In this document: positions 1 through 7,932 of the stretch, piece after piece | Layout of the letters: each line of letters starts with the position of its first letter | How positions within the stretch are numbered: the first letter of the stretch is position 1 | Translations under genes and position numbers: made by a program | The notes under the pieces: generated by a model | The model's database searches: none | Seen by the model: only the letters and a program-made list of their open reading frames with translations | What the model was told of the DNA's origin: nothing | Origin: Modestobacter sp. VKM Ac-2986 | GTDB lineage: Bacteria; Actinomycetota; Actinomycetes; Mycobacteriales; Geodermatophilaceae | Reading direction: 5' to 3' | Length of the DNA stretch: 64,000 bases | NCBI RefSeq assembly: GCF_026967795.1 | Contig: NZ_JAPVBH010000008.1 | Coordinates: 62,001 to 126,000, forward strand

Positions 1-188
1 CCGGCGTGCAGCGCACCACCGGGGGTGCCCCAGGTGCCGCCGTGGTGCGACCAGTCCACCCGCAGGTGCAGCAGGACCTCGGTGCCGACCGGGCCGGGGC
101 GGTGCAGCAGCAGCCCGGCTGCGCCGGCCCGCCCCCAGTGGCGGTGCCCCAGCGCACACGTCGTCCAGCCGTCGGTCGAGGTGCGCAC
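1..188 (-). CDS. NUDIX hydrolase, N-terminal part (cut by window edge)
   Basis: Read on the minus strand from a GTG at 188, the frame gives a product with GWTTCALGHRHWG followed by GLLLH, VLLHLRVDWSHHGG and TWGTPGGALHA. This is the beginning of a NUDIX fold: first strands plus the GG of the NUDIX box entry. The rest, including the E-rich catalytic box, lies outside the window, so substrate cannot be judged. The start is tentative, because the frame stays open upstream and the only SD-like sequence is a weak GGGA. The neighbouring VOC gene is divergent. NUDIX is the natural reading of this motif order; the start codon is the weak point. Confidence 0.65.
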   Translation of the reverse strand, partial: MRTSTDGWTTCALGHRHWGRAGAAGLLLHRPGPVGTEVLLHLRVDWSHHGGTWGTPGGALHA

Positions 189-276
189 CGTCCCAGTCTG
201 CCGTGACGCCGCCGTGGTTGCCGGGCCACCCGGGTGGGCACGGGTCGTGCACGACCTACTGACGAGGAGAACTGAC

Positions 277-633
277 GTGGCGAGTGGTGTGGCGAGCGTG
301 TGGGTGCCGGTCGACGACATGGACCGGGCCCGGGCCTTCTACCGGGACGTCCTGGGGCTGACCGAGAAGAAGGTCACCGAGGACTGGAGCGAGTACGACT
401 CGAACGGCCTGATGATCGGGCTGAACGCGCGTGAGGGGACGGCGAAGCACGCCGACGGCGGCGCCGTCATCACCTTCCAGCCCGACGGTGACCTCGACGC
501 CGAGGTGGCCGAGCTGCAGGGCAAGGGCGTGGAGTTCTCCGGCGGCATCAGCGACCACCCGTGGGGCCGGATCGCGCCGTTCAAGGACTCCGAGGGCAAC
601 GACCTGCAGTTCTACGTCCCGCCGTCGTCCTGA
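277..633 (+). CDS. VOC (glyoxalase/bleomycin-resistance fold) protein
   Basis: A 118-aa single-domain protein of the vicinal oxygen chelate superfamily. It opens with VASVWVPVDDMDRARAFY, the usual first beta-alpha unit, and closes with DSEGNDLQFYVP, the usual last strand carrying a metal-ligand Glu. Members bind a divalent metal and act as isomerases, dioxygenases or drug-binding proteins; nothing here fixes the substrate. The GTG at 277 was chosen because GAGGAGA lies about seven bases upstream and the fold begins right after it; the longer upstream reading has no domain. A strong hairpin follows the stop codon. Family call is firm, function unknown. Confidence 0.85.
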   Translation: MASGVASVWVPVDDMDRARAFYRDVLGLTEKKVTEDWSEYDSNGLMIGLNAREGTAKHADGGAVITFQPDGDLDAEVAELQGKGVEFSGGISDHPWGRIAPFKDSEGNDLQFYVPPSS

Positions 634-640
634 CCCCGCG

Positions 641-688
641 CTGATGGGGTCCCAGGGCGCGCTCTCCGCACCGCTGGGACTCCATCAG
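641..688. terminator. 15-bp hairpin between the VOC and NIPSNAP genes
   Basis: CTGATGGGGTCCCAG at 641-655 pairs with CTGGGACTCCATCAG at 674-688 with one G-T wobble, around an 18-base loop. It begins eight bases after the VOC stop and ends nine bases before the next ATG. No T-run follows, as is usual in this genome. It may end transcription of the VOC gene or act in the leader of the next gene. Confidence 0.5.
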
Positions 689-697
689 ACTGGGCGC

Positions 698-991
698 ATG
701 ACCGTGCAGCTGCGTCGTTACGAGATCGAACCGGGCCGGATGGCCGACTTCCTGGCGTGGTTCCCGACCATCGTCCCGGTGCGGGAGCAGTTCGGCTTCC
801 GGGTGCTGTTCGCCCTGTCCGAGCAGGAGCACTCCACCTTCACCTGGGCGGTGGCCCACGACGGCGACGAGGCCGACTTCCTGGAGGTGGAGGAGCGCTA
901 CAACGCCTCGCCCGAGCGTGCGGCGGCCTTCGAGACCTTCCCGGCCTGCATCGCCGGCAAGGAGATCGGCTTCGCCACCCCGGCGGTGTGA
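698..991 (+). CDS. NIPSNAP-family protein
   Basis: A 97-aa protein beginning MTVQLRRYEIEPGRMADFLAWF. The RRYEIEPG opening, the hydrophobic FGFRVLFAL strand and the FTWAVAHDGD segment are typical of NIPSNAP, a ferredoxin-like alpha-beta fold in the dimeric barrel superfamily. Many bacterial copies are of unknown function. The ATG at 698 gives the normal family length, and upstream sequence in frame is occupied by the 641-688 hairpin. It shares orientation with the VOC gene but is probably separated from it by that hairpin. Domain call good; role not inferable. Confidence 0.75.
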   Translation: MTVQLRRYEIEPGRMADFLAWFPTIVPVREQFGFRVLFALSEQEHSTFTWAVAHDGDEADFLEVEERYNASPERAAAFETFPACIAGKEIGFATPAV

Positions 992-1037
992 CGTGCCGGA
1001 GGGGCCGACGCCGGGACGTCGGCCCCTCCGGGACCGC

Positions 1038-1616
1038 TCAGTGACCGGCGCCGCCGCAGCACTCGTGCGGCGACTCGATCTCGAAGGGTCGCAACACCCC
1101 TCCGGCCCCCTGCTCCACCAGCAGCGTCAGCCGGCCGCCCGACCACTGCGGACGCAGGAAGCCCAGCGTGTCCACGACGGCATCCGGGGCCACCTCGACC
1201 CCCACGCCGACGAGCTCGTCGATGGCGGTCCCGGAGACCAGGTCCGCGACCGGGAGCCGGCCGCGGACCGCCTGCTGGCCCGGGAAGCGCACGCAGCGCC
1301 CCGCCGTTCCCTGCCGCGCCGCCTGCAGTGCGGCCGAGGCGACGACGTCAGGCTGACCGGCCTCCTCGTCGAGCACGACGACGGGTCCGCCCAGCGTCTG
1401 CGACAGGGCCGACCGGGTGGCCGACGGGTCCGCCGGCTCCCCGGTCAGCCGCAGCGCCACACCGGTCCGGGGAACCCCGGCCGAGCGGTCCACCGACGTG
1501 CAGACCAGCTCGGCCGAGACACCCGACCCGATCAGGGCCTCGTCGACGGCCGCGAGCAGGTGGGCGTCGGCGAGGACCTCGTCCCGGGGGGCGCCCGCCC
1601 ACCAGCGGTCGACCAT
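1038..1616 (-). CDS. Hypothetical protein coupled to the PHP-domain gene
   Basis: A 192-aa protein starting MVDRWWAGAPRDE and ending SPHECCGGAGH. I do not recognise a family. The middle is an alanine/valine-rich alpha-beta sequence, and the His-Cys-Cys tail could bind metal, but that is speculation. The ATG at 1616 shares one base with the stop of the upstream PHP gene (TGATG), so the two are almost certainly co-translated. No signal peptide or membrane segment is visible, whereas its partner is Tat-exported. Coding potential is supported by the coupling and by frame-consistent G+C at third positions. Confidence 0.7.
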   Translation of the reverse strand: MVDRWWAGAPRDEVLADAHLLAAVDEALIGSGVSAELVCTSVDRSAGVPRTGVALRLTGEPADPSATRSALSQTLGGPVVVLDEEAGQPDVVASAALQAARQGTAGRCVRFPGQQAVRGRLPVADLVSGTAIDELVGVGVEVAPDAVVDTLGFLRPQWSGGRLTLLVEQGAGGVLRPFEIESPHECCGGAGH

Positions 1617-3313
1617 CAGACGACGTCGACGAAGACCGGGTTGGCGTAGAACCAGAGGTCGTCCCACGGGTTCGCGTCGCCCACCTTGTCCATCGGCGGG
1701 TTGCCGGCGGAGTCCAGCTGCTTGCCGTCACTGCCGCGCAGTCGCAGGTAGAAGGAGTCCTGGACGTTGCGGAAGGTGTGGTTGAACGTGGCCGTCTTGC
1801 GGCCCTTGCGCACCTCGAAGGTCTCGACCACACGGGTCTCGGGTGCCCGGAAGGTGTCCTTGTCCTTGACCCGGCCGGTGACCGGACCGCTGATCAGGTC
1901 CACCTTCGCCAGCTTCGGGACGTCGCCGTTGGCGTTCGGGCCGGCGGCCAGCTCGACGGTGATCGAGACGTCGACGTCACCACCCCGGCGCACCCAGGTC
2001 GTGCCGCCGAGGGTGACCCCCCGGGCGTCCCCCTGCCGGGGCGACCGCACACGGAGGTCCAGGCCCTCGATGAGCCGACCGTGCACGGCGATGACCTTGC
2101 CGGCCTGCAGCGACTTCATCAGGTCGACGTACTTGCGGGCGTTGGAGGCGACCAGCGTGCTGCTGTACTGGCCGGGCCAGAAGTCCCCGTAGGACGTGAT
2201 GGGTGCGCCGGTGTCGATCGGGGCGCCCCGGCTGCCGGTCGTGGCGTAGTCCTGCGTGCCCGGCGTGAACGTGTCGCGGTAGACCTGGTGCGAGTCCGAG
2301 GTCGCGGTGACCCAGAAGGGGAGCCCCTCGGCCAGGAGGGAGTCCCACAGCCCGCCGACGGTCGCGGTCATCCAGTCGAAGCCACCGAAGGTGCGGTAGG
2401 ACTCGGGCGGGTAGGCCGCGAAGCTGTTGGCCCCCGCGGAGCGGTCGTAGTACCCGCGACCCCCACCCGGTCCGGCCGGGGCCGGGATGCCGGCAGCCTG
2501 GTGACCCGGGGCGCCCTCCATGCCCACGGCGACGCCCGGGGCGGTCTCCCGCCAGTTGCGGATCTCGTGCGGGCTGTCGATGCCCTGCCGGCTCGGGTGG
2601 TTGGCGAACATCAGCGCGATCTCGGTGCGCCGGTTGCGGACCTGCTGCTCGAGGTAGCGCAGTCCGTCGATGGCGAAGGGCTCGGCACCGGCGGGGTTGT
2701 TCGCGGTGGTCCGCCCCTGCGCGGTGAGGACGCTGCCGTCGTATCCGCCCTCGAACGCCTTGAGGATGTCGACGGTGGACCGGCCGGGCGGCATGAAGAC
2801 CGTGGCGTGCTCGGCGCCCGGGATGTTCCACTCCAGGCCCTGGTACACCAGCATGTCCGGGTGGGCCTTGCGGGTGGCCTCGATGCGCGGCGTCACCTGG
2901 TCGATCGAGAACTTCTGGTGCGCGACGCTGCCGTGGTCGGTGATGACGACCCAGTCCAGCCCGTACTCCTGGGCCTTCGACACCTGGGTCTCGATCTCGT
3001 ACTGCGCGTCGGGCGAGAACTGGGTGTGGATGTGGTGGTCACCGGCGAGGAAGTAGGGCCGGCCGGACCACGCGTTGCTCGTCCTGCCCTTGCGGTCGGT
3101 GGCGGCGGCGACGCCCTGACCGACACCGGCCACGGTGCCGCCGAGGCCGGCTGCCGCGCCCGCGACGACGGTCGCGGTGGCCAGGAAGGCCCGCCGCGAG
3201 ACCGACAACGGGTCGTCGGCCTCGGGGTCGACCCAGGTGCCCTCGACACCAGCGGCGTCGGCATGGTGGTGGTCATGGCCGCCGTGGTGGTGGTGCTCGT
3301 GGTCGTGGCTCAT
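1616..3313 (-). CDS. Tat-exported PHP-domain metallophosphoesterase with His-rich leader
   Basis: A 565-aa protein. Residues 1-17 contain ten histidines (MSHDHEHHHHGGHDHHH), and a twin-arginine motif SRRAFL lies at 39-44 followed by a hydrophobic Ala/Gly stretch. The PHP fold begins at GDHHIHTQFS (91-100) and ITDHG (124-128), with later NHPSR and ATSDSHQ motifs supplying metal ligands. This predicts a folded, metal-loaded exported phosphoesterase; the substrate is unknown. The ATG at 3313 was chosen for GGGAG about eight bases upstream. It is the first gene of a two-gene unit with the overlapping 1038-1616 gene. A His-rich segment ahead of a Tat motif is unusual and could scavenge metal before export. 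Confidence 0.85.
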   Translation of the reverse strand: MSHDHEHHHHGGHDHHHADAAGVEGTWVDPEADDPLSVSRRAFLATATVVAGAAAGLGGTVAGVGQGVAAATDRKGRTSNAWSGRPYFLAGDHHIHTQFSPDAQYEIETQVSKAQEYGLDWVVITDHGSVAHQKFSIDQVTPRIEATRKAHPDMLVYQGLEWNIPGAEHATVFMPPGRSTVDILKAFEGGYDGSVLTAQGRTTANNPAGAEPFAIDGLRYLEQQVRNRRTEIALMFANHPSRQGIDSPHEIRNWRETAPGVAVGMEGAPGHQAAGIPAPAGPGGGRGYYDRSAGANSFAAYPPESYRTFGGFDWMTATVGGLWDSLLAEGLPFWVTATSDSHQVYRDTFTPGTQDYATTGSRGAPIDTGAPITSYGDFWPGQYSSTLVASNARKYVDLMKSLQAGKVIAVHGRLIEGLDLRVRSPRQGDARGVTLGGTTWVRRGGDVDVSITVELAAGPNANGDVPKLAKVDLISGPVTGRVKDKDTFRAPETRVVETFEVRKGRKTATFNHTFRNVQDSFYLRLRGSDGKQLDSAGNPPMDKVGDANPWDDLWFYANPVFVDVV

Positions 3314-3494
3314 CGACTCGCTCCCGCATCGTCGTCCGTGCATCTGTCGCGCCGACTCTGCGGTGTGGGTCCCTCCAACGGGTGACCCTGAGGAGAGCAT
3401 CAGGAGAACAGCAGGGAGTTGCCCGCCCGCCGCCGCACACGGCCTCCGGACGTGCCGACGCGGGGTGCCCGAGGGCCCACCTAGGGTCGGGCAC

Positions 3495-4061
3495 ATGCGC
3501 ATCGCCGTCTTCACCGGATCGCACGCCGGCCCGCCCGCCCACCAGCAGGCGGCTGCGACGTTCGCCGCGGACCTGGCCCGCGCCGGCGTCGGGATCGTCT
3601 ACGGCGGCGGCGACGTGGGCCTGATGGGCGTGGTCGCCGACGCCGCGCTGGCCGCCGGCGGCGAGGTGGTCGGGGTGATCCCGCAGCACCTGGTCGACGA
3701 CGAGGTGGCCCACCGCGGGCTGCCCCGGCTGGAGGTCGTGGCGACGATGCACGAGCGCAAGCAGGTCATGGCCGACCTCGCCGACGCCTTCGTCGCACTG
3801 CCGGGGGCCGCCGGCACCCTGGAGGAGCTGTTCGAGGCCTGGACCTGGGGGATGCTCGGGCTGCACGCCAAGCCGGTCGCCCTGCTGGACGTCGAGGGCT
3901 TCTGGCAGCCGCAGCTGGCCCAGCTGCGCCGGATGGTCGACGACGGCTACCTCGACGCCGCCCGGCTCGAGGCCCTCGGGGTGGTGCACGACGCTGCTGG
4001 GCTGCTGGCCTTCGTGGCCGGCTACGTCCACCCGGCCCGGAAGTGGACCGCACCCCGGTGA
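3495..4061 (+). CDS. LOG-family protein (TIGR00730, Rossmann fold)
   Basis: A 188-aa protein with the N-terminal MRIAVFTGSH strand-loop, YGGGDVGLMG, MHERKQ and LPGAAGTLEELFE. These are the motifs of cytokinin-activating nucleoside 5'-monophosphate phosphoribohydrolases (LOG), which release base from AMP-type nucleotides; many bacterial members serve in nucleotide salvage. The normal PGGxGTxxE signature reads PGAAGTLEE here, one glycine replaced by alanine. The ATG at 3495 gives the standard length and is divergent from the PHP gene across 181 bp. Its TGA overlaps an unused ATG at 4061. Family certain, precise substrate not. Confidence 0.88.
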   Translation: MRIAVFTGSHAGPPAHQQAAATFAADLARAGVGIVYGGGDVGLMGVVADAALAAGGEVVGVIPQHLVDDEVAHRGLPRLEVVATMHERKQVMADLADAFVALPGAAGTLEELFEAWTWGMLGLHAKPVALLDVEGFWQPQLAQLRRMVDDGYLDAARLEALGVVHDAAGLLAFVAGYVHPARKWTAPR

Positions 4062-4105
4062 TGACAGCCGGTTGCACACCGCTGATCGTGGGCAACGCCC
4101 CCACC

Positions 4106-4285
4106 ATGCACATCAAGCGGACCCTCGTGGCCCTCGCCATCGCCGGCAGCACGGTGCTCACCGGCTGCGGTGGCTCCAACCTCGACGTCGAGCGTGGTGA
4201 GACCAACTGCGACGCCGGGAACAACAGCAACAGCCAGGACGAGAACTGCAACCCCGGCACCCCGACGCCGGCGAACAACACCTGA
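4106..4285 (+). CDS. Small secreted lipoprotein
   Basis: A 59-aa product: MHIKRTLVALAIAGSTVL followed by the lipobox L-T-G-C with Cys at residue 21, then a short Asn/Asp-rich mature part with two further cysteines. This is a type II signal peptide, so the roughly 39-residue mature peptide would be lipid-anchored outside the membrane. The ATG at 4106 gives a clean positively charged n-region; an ATG at 4061 would add 15 residues and touch the preceding stop. It lies between the LOG gene and the FAD reductase on the same strand. No family recognised. Confidence 0.65.
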   Translation: MHIKRTLVALAIAGSTVLTGCGGSNLDVERGETNCDAGNNSNSQDENCNPGTPTPANNT

Positions 4286-4296
4286 GCCCGGCCGCG

Positions 4297-5412
4297 GTGG
4301 AGCACGCGGACGTCCTCGTCGTCGGCGGCGGCCCGGCCGGTGCGGCCTGCGCGGCCGCGGTGCGCCGGGCCCGTCCGGACGCCGACGTGCTCGTGCTCGA
4401 CCGGTCGGTGTTCCCGCGCGACAAGGTCTGCGGTGACGGCATCGCGCCCGAGGCGCTCGACGTGCTGGCCGGCCTCGGCCTCGACGTCGCGACGTTGACC
4501 GCCGGGTACCCGACCGTCCCGCGGTTGCGGCTGCACGGCCCGGGCGGGACGACGGTCGAGCGCGCCCTGCACCGCCCCTCGTCCGTGGTGCCCCGCGCGG
4601 TGCTCGACGGCCGGCTGCTGGCGCAGGTGCTCGACCGCGGCGTCCGGTTCCGGCAGCACACCGTCCGCGAGGTGACCGTGCACGCCGACCACGTGGAGGT
4701 CGACGGCCGGTTCCGCGCCGGCGTGCTGGTCGGCGCGGACGGTGCGGAGTCCGTCGTCCGCCGGGCGCTGGGCCTGGCCGGCAACAGCCCGGACCGGCTG
4801 GCGGTGGCGATCCGCGGCTACGCGCCGGTGCTGACCGGCGCCGAGGGCGTGCAGGTGGTCACCACGACCGAGCAGCGCTGGCCGGCCTACGCCTGGTCGT
4901 TCCCGCTCGGCGACGGCCGGGCCAACGTCGGCTACGGCGAGCTGGTGTCCGGTGGGGTGACCCGCGCGGAGCTGGTCGCCGGCCTGCAGCGGATGCTGCC
5001 CGGTGTCGAGCCCGAGGGCCTGCGCGCACACCGGCTGCCGCTGTCGACCGGGCGGCCGCGGCTGCCCGACGGCCGGGTGCTGCTGGCCGGGGACGCGCAG
5101 TCGCTGATCAACCCGCTCACCGGGGAGGGCATCTTCTACGCCGTCCTGTCCGGTGCGCTGGCCGGCGAGGCGGCCGCGCACGGCGCCCGCGCGGGCCAGG
5201 TGCACCGCCGGCTGCTGCGCCGGCGGCTGGGCGGCCACCTGCGCTCGTCCGGGGTCGCCTCGCAGCTGAGCCGGTGGCCGGTGCTCATGGAGGCCGTGGT
5301 GCGCGCGGCGCGCGAGGACCAGCGGGCCTTCGACGACGTCGTGGCCCTGGGGCTGGCCGACGGCCGGCTCACCGCCCGCACCCTGGCCGGCACGGTGCGC
5401 CGGCTTCGGTAG
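4297..5412 (+). CDS. Geranylgeranyl reductase-family FAD-dependent oxidoreductase
   Basis: A 371-aa flavoprotein. VVGGGPAGAA near residues 8-17 is the dinucleotide-binding loop; FPRDKVCGDGI near 40-50 is the signature of the geranylgeranyl reductase/flavin monooxygenase group; LLAGDAQSLINPLTGEGI is the second FAD motif, placed in the last third as expected. Members reduce isoprenoid chains of lipids, menaquinone or carotenoids. The GTG at 4297 is the only start that keeps the N-terminal strand and is 11 bases after the lipoprotein stop, so co-transcription is likely. The substrate cannot be read from sequence. Confidence 0.85.
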   Translation: MEHADVLVVGGGPAGAACAAAVRRARPDADVLVLDRSVFPRDKVCGDGIAPEALDVLAGLGLDVATLTAGYPTVPRLRLHGPGGTTVERALHRPSSVVPRAVLDGRLLAQVLDRGVRFRQHTVREVTVHADHVEVDGRFRAGVLVGADGAESVVRRALGLAGNSPDRLAVAIRGYAPVLTGAEGVQVVTTTEQRWPAYAWSFPLGDGRANVGYGELVSGGVTRAELVAGLQRMLPGVEPEGLRAHRLPLSTGRPRLPDGRVLLAGDAQSLINPLTGEGIFYAVLSGALAGEAAAHGARAGQVHRRLLRRRLGGHLRSSGVASQLSRWPVLMEAVVRAAREDQRAFDDVVALGLADGRLTARTLAGTVRRLR

Positions 5413-5425
5413 TCGGGCAGGTGTC

Positions 5426-6469
5426 TCAGCACACCTCGGCGACGCGGACCTGGTCGCGACCGGCCCGCTTGGCGGCGTAGAGCGCAGTGTCGGCGGCGGC
5501 GTAGAGCTCCTCGAGCTGCTCGGCGTGCGAGGGCGCGTGGGCCACGCCCAGGCTGACCGACACCGCCAGCAGGGTGCCGTCGCGCAGCTGCAGCGGCGCC
5601 GCACGGACCGCGTCGAGCACGTCGGTGGCGCGCCGGGCGGCGACCTCGGCCGGGCAGTCGGGCAGCAGGACGGCGAGCTCGTCGCCGCCCATCCGGCTCA
5701 GGACGGCGTCGCCGGGGCGGACCACCGACCGCAGCACGCCGGCGATGTGCACCAGGGCGTCGTCACCGACGGGGTGGCCGTACTGGTCGTTGATGGTCTT
5801 GAACGAGTCGATGTCGACCAGCACCAGGGAGGTGCCCAGCGGCCGGGTCTGCGTGGTCAGGGCCTCGGTCAGCGCCTCGTCGAGCACCCGGCGGTTGACC
5901 AGCCCGGTGAGCGAGTCCACGGAGGCCTGCTCCTGGAGCATCGCGACCAGCCGGTCCTGGGTCTCCCCGGAGCGGGTGAGCATGAACGCCATGACGGCGA
6001 GCACCGAGCCGAAGAAGCTGAGGTCGCTGATCGCGTTGCCGACCGGCTCCAGGTGGAACAGCACCACGGCGTCCCCGACCAGGGCGGCGACGGTGACCAC
6101 CCGGACGGCGGCCCGGCGCAGGTGCACCCCGGCCCACAGCACCGGGAAGGCCAGGAACGCCTGGCCACCGGCGGAGGGGTCCCGGGTGATCCAGTTCATC
6201 CCGCAGCAGAGCACCACCCCGATGAGGGCGATCAGCACGTACCCGCCGCGCCGGTCGATCCGCTCCGGCGGCGTCACGCGGTAGGTGACGGCCAGCCCGA
6301 CCAGCAGCGCGGCGGTCACCCAGGAGGCGACGATCCCGGCCGTGGAGACGGCGTTGGGGCCGAAGAGCGAGAAGACCAGCATCGTGACCGCGCAGACCAG
6401 CAGCACCAGGACGGCGGTCCTGGCTGCGGCCCGCGGGTCCCGGGCCCTCATCGACTGGGGCAGCTGCAC
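5426..6469 (-). CDS. Membrane-anchored diguanylate cyclase (GGDEF)
   Basis: A 347-aa protein with about six hydrophobic segments between residues 18 and 165, then a GGDEF domain from about 180. The signature is GGDEL at 261-265, preceded by LVDIDSFKTIND (metal/GTP binding) and by RPGD at 251-254, an inhibitory-site-like motif one residue further from the signature than usual. It should make c-di-GMP. The GTG at 6469 follows AGGAGGT with no spacer; a CTG at 6463 or the ATG at 6451 are alternative starts. It converges on the preceding flavoprotein with 13 bp between stops. The N-terminal sensor domain resembles no named family that I recognise. Confidence 0.85.
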   Translation of the reverse strand: MQLPQSMRARDPRAAARTAVLVLLVCAVTMLVFSLFGPNAVSTAGIVASWVTAALLVGLAVTYRVTPPERIDRRGGYVLIALIGVVLCCGMNWITRDPSAGGQAFLAFPVLWAGVHLRRAAVRVVTVAALVGDAVVLFHLEPVGNAISDLSFFGSVLAVMAFMLTRSGETQDRLVAMLQEQASVDSLTGLVNRRVLDEALTEALTTQTRPLGTSLVLVDIDSFKTINDQYGHPVGDDALVHIAGVLRSVVRPGDAVLSRMGGDELAVLLPDCPAEVAARRATDVLDAVRAAPLQLRDGTLLAVSVSLGVAHAPSHAEQLEELYAAADTALYAAKRAGRDQVRVAEVC

Positions 6470-6567
6470 ACCTCCTCATCGGCACGGGGCTCGCGGAGCT
6501 GCGCAGCGCCCCGGGGCCGGTCACCTCCTGCGAGTGAGTGCCGCCCCTCACAGCACCCGGCGTCGCC

Positions 6568-7485
6568 TCACCGGCCCGACCGTGCGTCGATGACCAGGGA
6601 GCAGCCCGCCGCGCCGACCGGCGCCACCAGGAAGCCCAGCAGCTGGAGGCACTCGGCGACCGCGGCGTTCATCGCCCGCTGGACCGCGACGACCGCCTCG
6701 GCGCCGCGCACCTGGTCGCGGCTCATCCGGTCGTGCTGGTGCCAGCTGACCAGGACGCCGTCGCAGCCCGGCTCCGGGGTCAGGCACACCCCGCCGGCCA
6801 CACCGTCGCCGGCGCAGTCGTGCACGGGGATGCCGGACTCGACCAGCGCCGCGGTCACCTCCACGACGAGAGACACCATCGGGTCGTCGTCGTCCATCCG
6901 CTCGTCCCACGCCTGGGGCAGCCGGTCGAGCTGGTCGCCCAGCTCGGTCAGCCAGGCCAGGTCCTCCGGCGTCTGGCGCCGCGCCACCCCGCCGTCCGGG
7001 CGGCGCAGGCCGTAGAGCGCGTGCACCGGGGCGTCCTCCGGGCCGGTGAGGAGTGCCCAGTCGGCCTCCACCCGGTCGGTGAAGGGGCCGGCGAGCACCT
7101 GGTGGTCGCCCTCGGCGACCAGCCACCAGGCCGGCACCGAGTCGGCATCGCCGGGGAGCCCGGCCGGGCGGGTCTGCGGCAGTGTGGCGACGCTGCCCGA
7201 GGCCTCCTGCCGGTCGAGCGCGTGCGCCGCGACCGCCGGGTCGGCGAGGTCGGCCCCACGGCCGGCCGCCGGGTGCGTCCCGGCTGCGGCCAGCGGGGCA
7301 CCCCCGCCGGGGACGGTGGCGCCGGGGGCATCGGCCGGAGCGGGCGCGAGTGCGGGCTCGACCCGGTTCCTGGCCCGGTCGCGCTCTGCCTCGTACCGGA
7401 CCGTGGACCCCCGGCCGAGGGCGACCACCAGGCCGACGGAGAACACGAAGCCGAAGGCCGACACGGTCGGCCAGACGAGGCTCAC
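6568..7485 (-). CDS. Hypothetical membrane-anchored protein
   Basis: A 305-aa product. One hydrophobic helix lies at about residues 3-22 (WPTVSAFGFVFSVGLVVALG), followed by an Ala/Pro/Gly-rich linker to about 105 and a soluble domain with AWWLVAEGDHQVLAGPFTDR and two conserved-looking cysteines in HDCAGDGVAGGVCL. No family recognised. The GTG at 7485 is chosen to place the helix at the N terminus; its SD is weak and a GTG at 7500 is possible. It probably sits in the membrane with the domain on either side. It lies on the same strand as the diguanylate cyclase, about 100 bases upstream of it. Confidence 0.6.
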   Translation of the reverse strand: MSLVWPTVSAFGFVFSVGLVVALGRGSTVRYEAERDRARNRVEPALAPAPADAPGATVPGGGAPLAAAGTHPAAGRGADLADPAVAAHALDRQEASGSVATLPQTRPAGLPGDADSVPAWWLVAEGDHQVLAGPFTDRVEADWALLTGPEDAPVHALYGLRRPDGGVARRQTPEDLAWLTELGDQLDRLPQAWDERMDDDDPMVSLVVEVTAALVESGIPVHDCAGDGVAGGVCLTPEPGCDGVLVSWHQHDRMSRDQVRGAEAVVAVQRAMNAAVAECLQLLGFLVAPVGAAGCSLVIDARSGR

Positions 7486-7932
7486 AGCGCACCCGTGCAC
7501 AGGGGTGCGGGCAGCGCGGACGGCGTGACGGCGCCGTCGGCCGGGGCCGGGCGGGTGCGTGGTGACGCGAGCTGGTGCACGCGGCTCTCCTCGGTGTCCG
7601 TCGCGGCGGGGAGTGCCGCGGACAGCCGAAAGGTAGGGCCGGCGCGGGTGCGCCGACGGGGTCCGGACAGGGCCGCGGACACCTGCGTCACCCAATCGTT
7701 GCGGAGGGCCCCCCGCAGAGCCGGTGACCGTGCGCTCCCAGGTCCACGAGTCGACAGGACGACCCGGTTGAGCTGGGCTTTCACGGTCATCGACCGTTCT
7801 GGGCGGGTTGTGCGGTCGATGACCTCCGACGCCCCACGCGCGTCCGGCGTGGCGCGAGGAGGGGCGGCCGGGAGCGCAGGCGTGCCGTTGAGCACGCGGA
7901 CGGCGGAGGGGGCGGCCCAGGGGCTCCGGGGG
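7486..7932. other. Non-coding gap of 447 bp with one perfect inverted repeat
   Basis: No frame here looks like a protein. The only clear structure is the 12-bp inverted repeat at 7785-7824. The gap separates the GIY-YIG gene from the hypothetical membrane protein, both on the minus strand, so it should hold a terminator for the first and a promoter for the second; I could not assign -35/-10 boxes. Confidence 0.5.
7785..7824. repeat. Perfect 12-bp inverted repeat
   Basis: GGTCATCGACCG at 7785-7796 is matched exactly by CGGTCGATGACC at 7813-7824 around a 16-base spacer. It lies about 110 bases beyond the GIY-YIG stop codon and 300 bases before the next start on the minus strand. It could be a terminator hairpin or a regulator-binding site; the even arms and absence of a T-run do not decide. 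Confidence 0.6.

Noticed and set aside
7482-7895. 137-codon minus-strand frame in the 447-bp gap
   Set aside because: No SD, no domain, Pro/Arg/Ala-rich composition and it contains the inverted repeat; judged non-coding.
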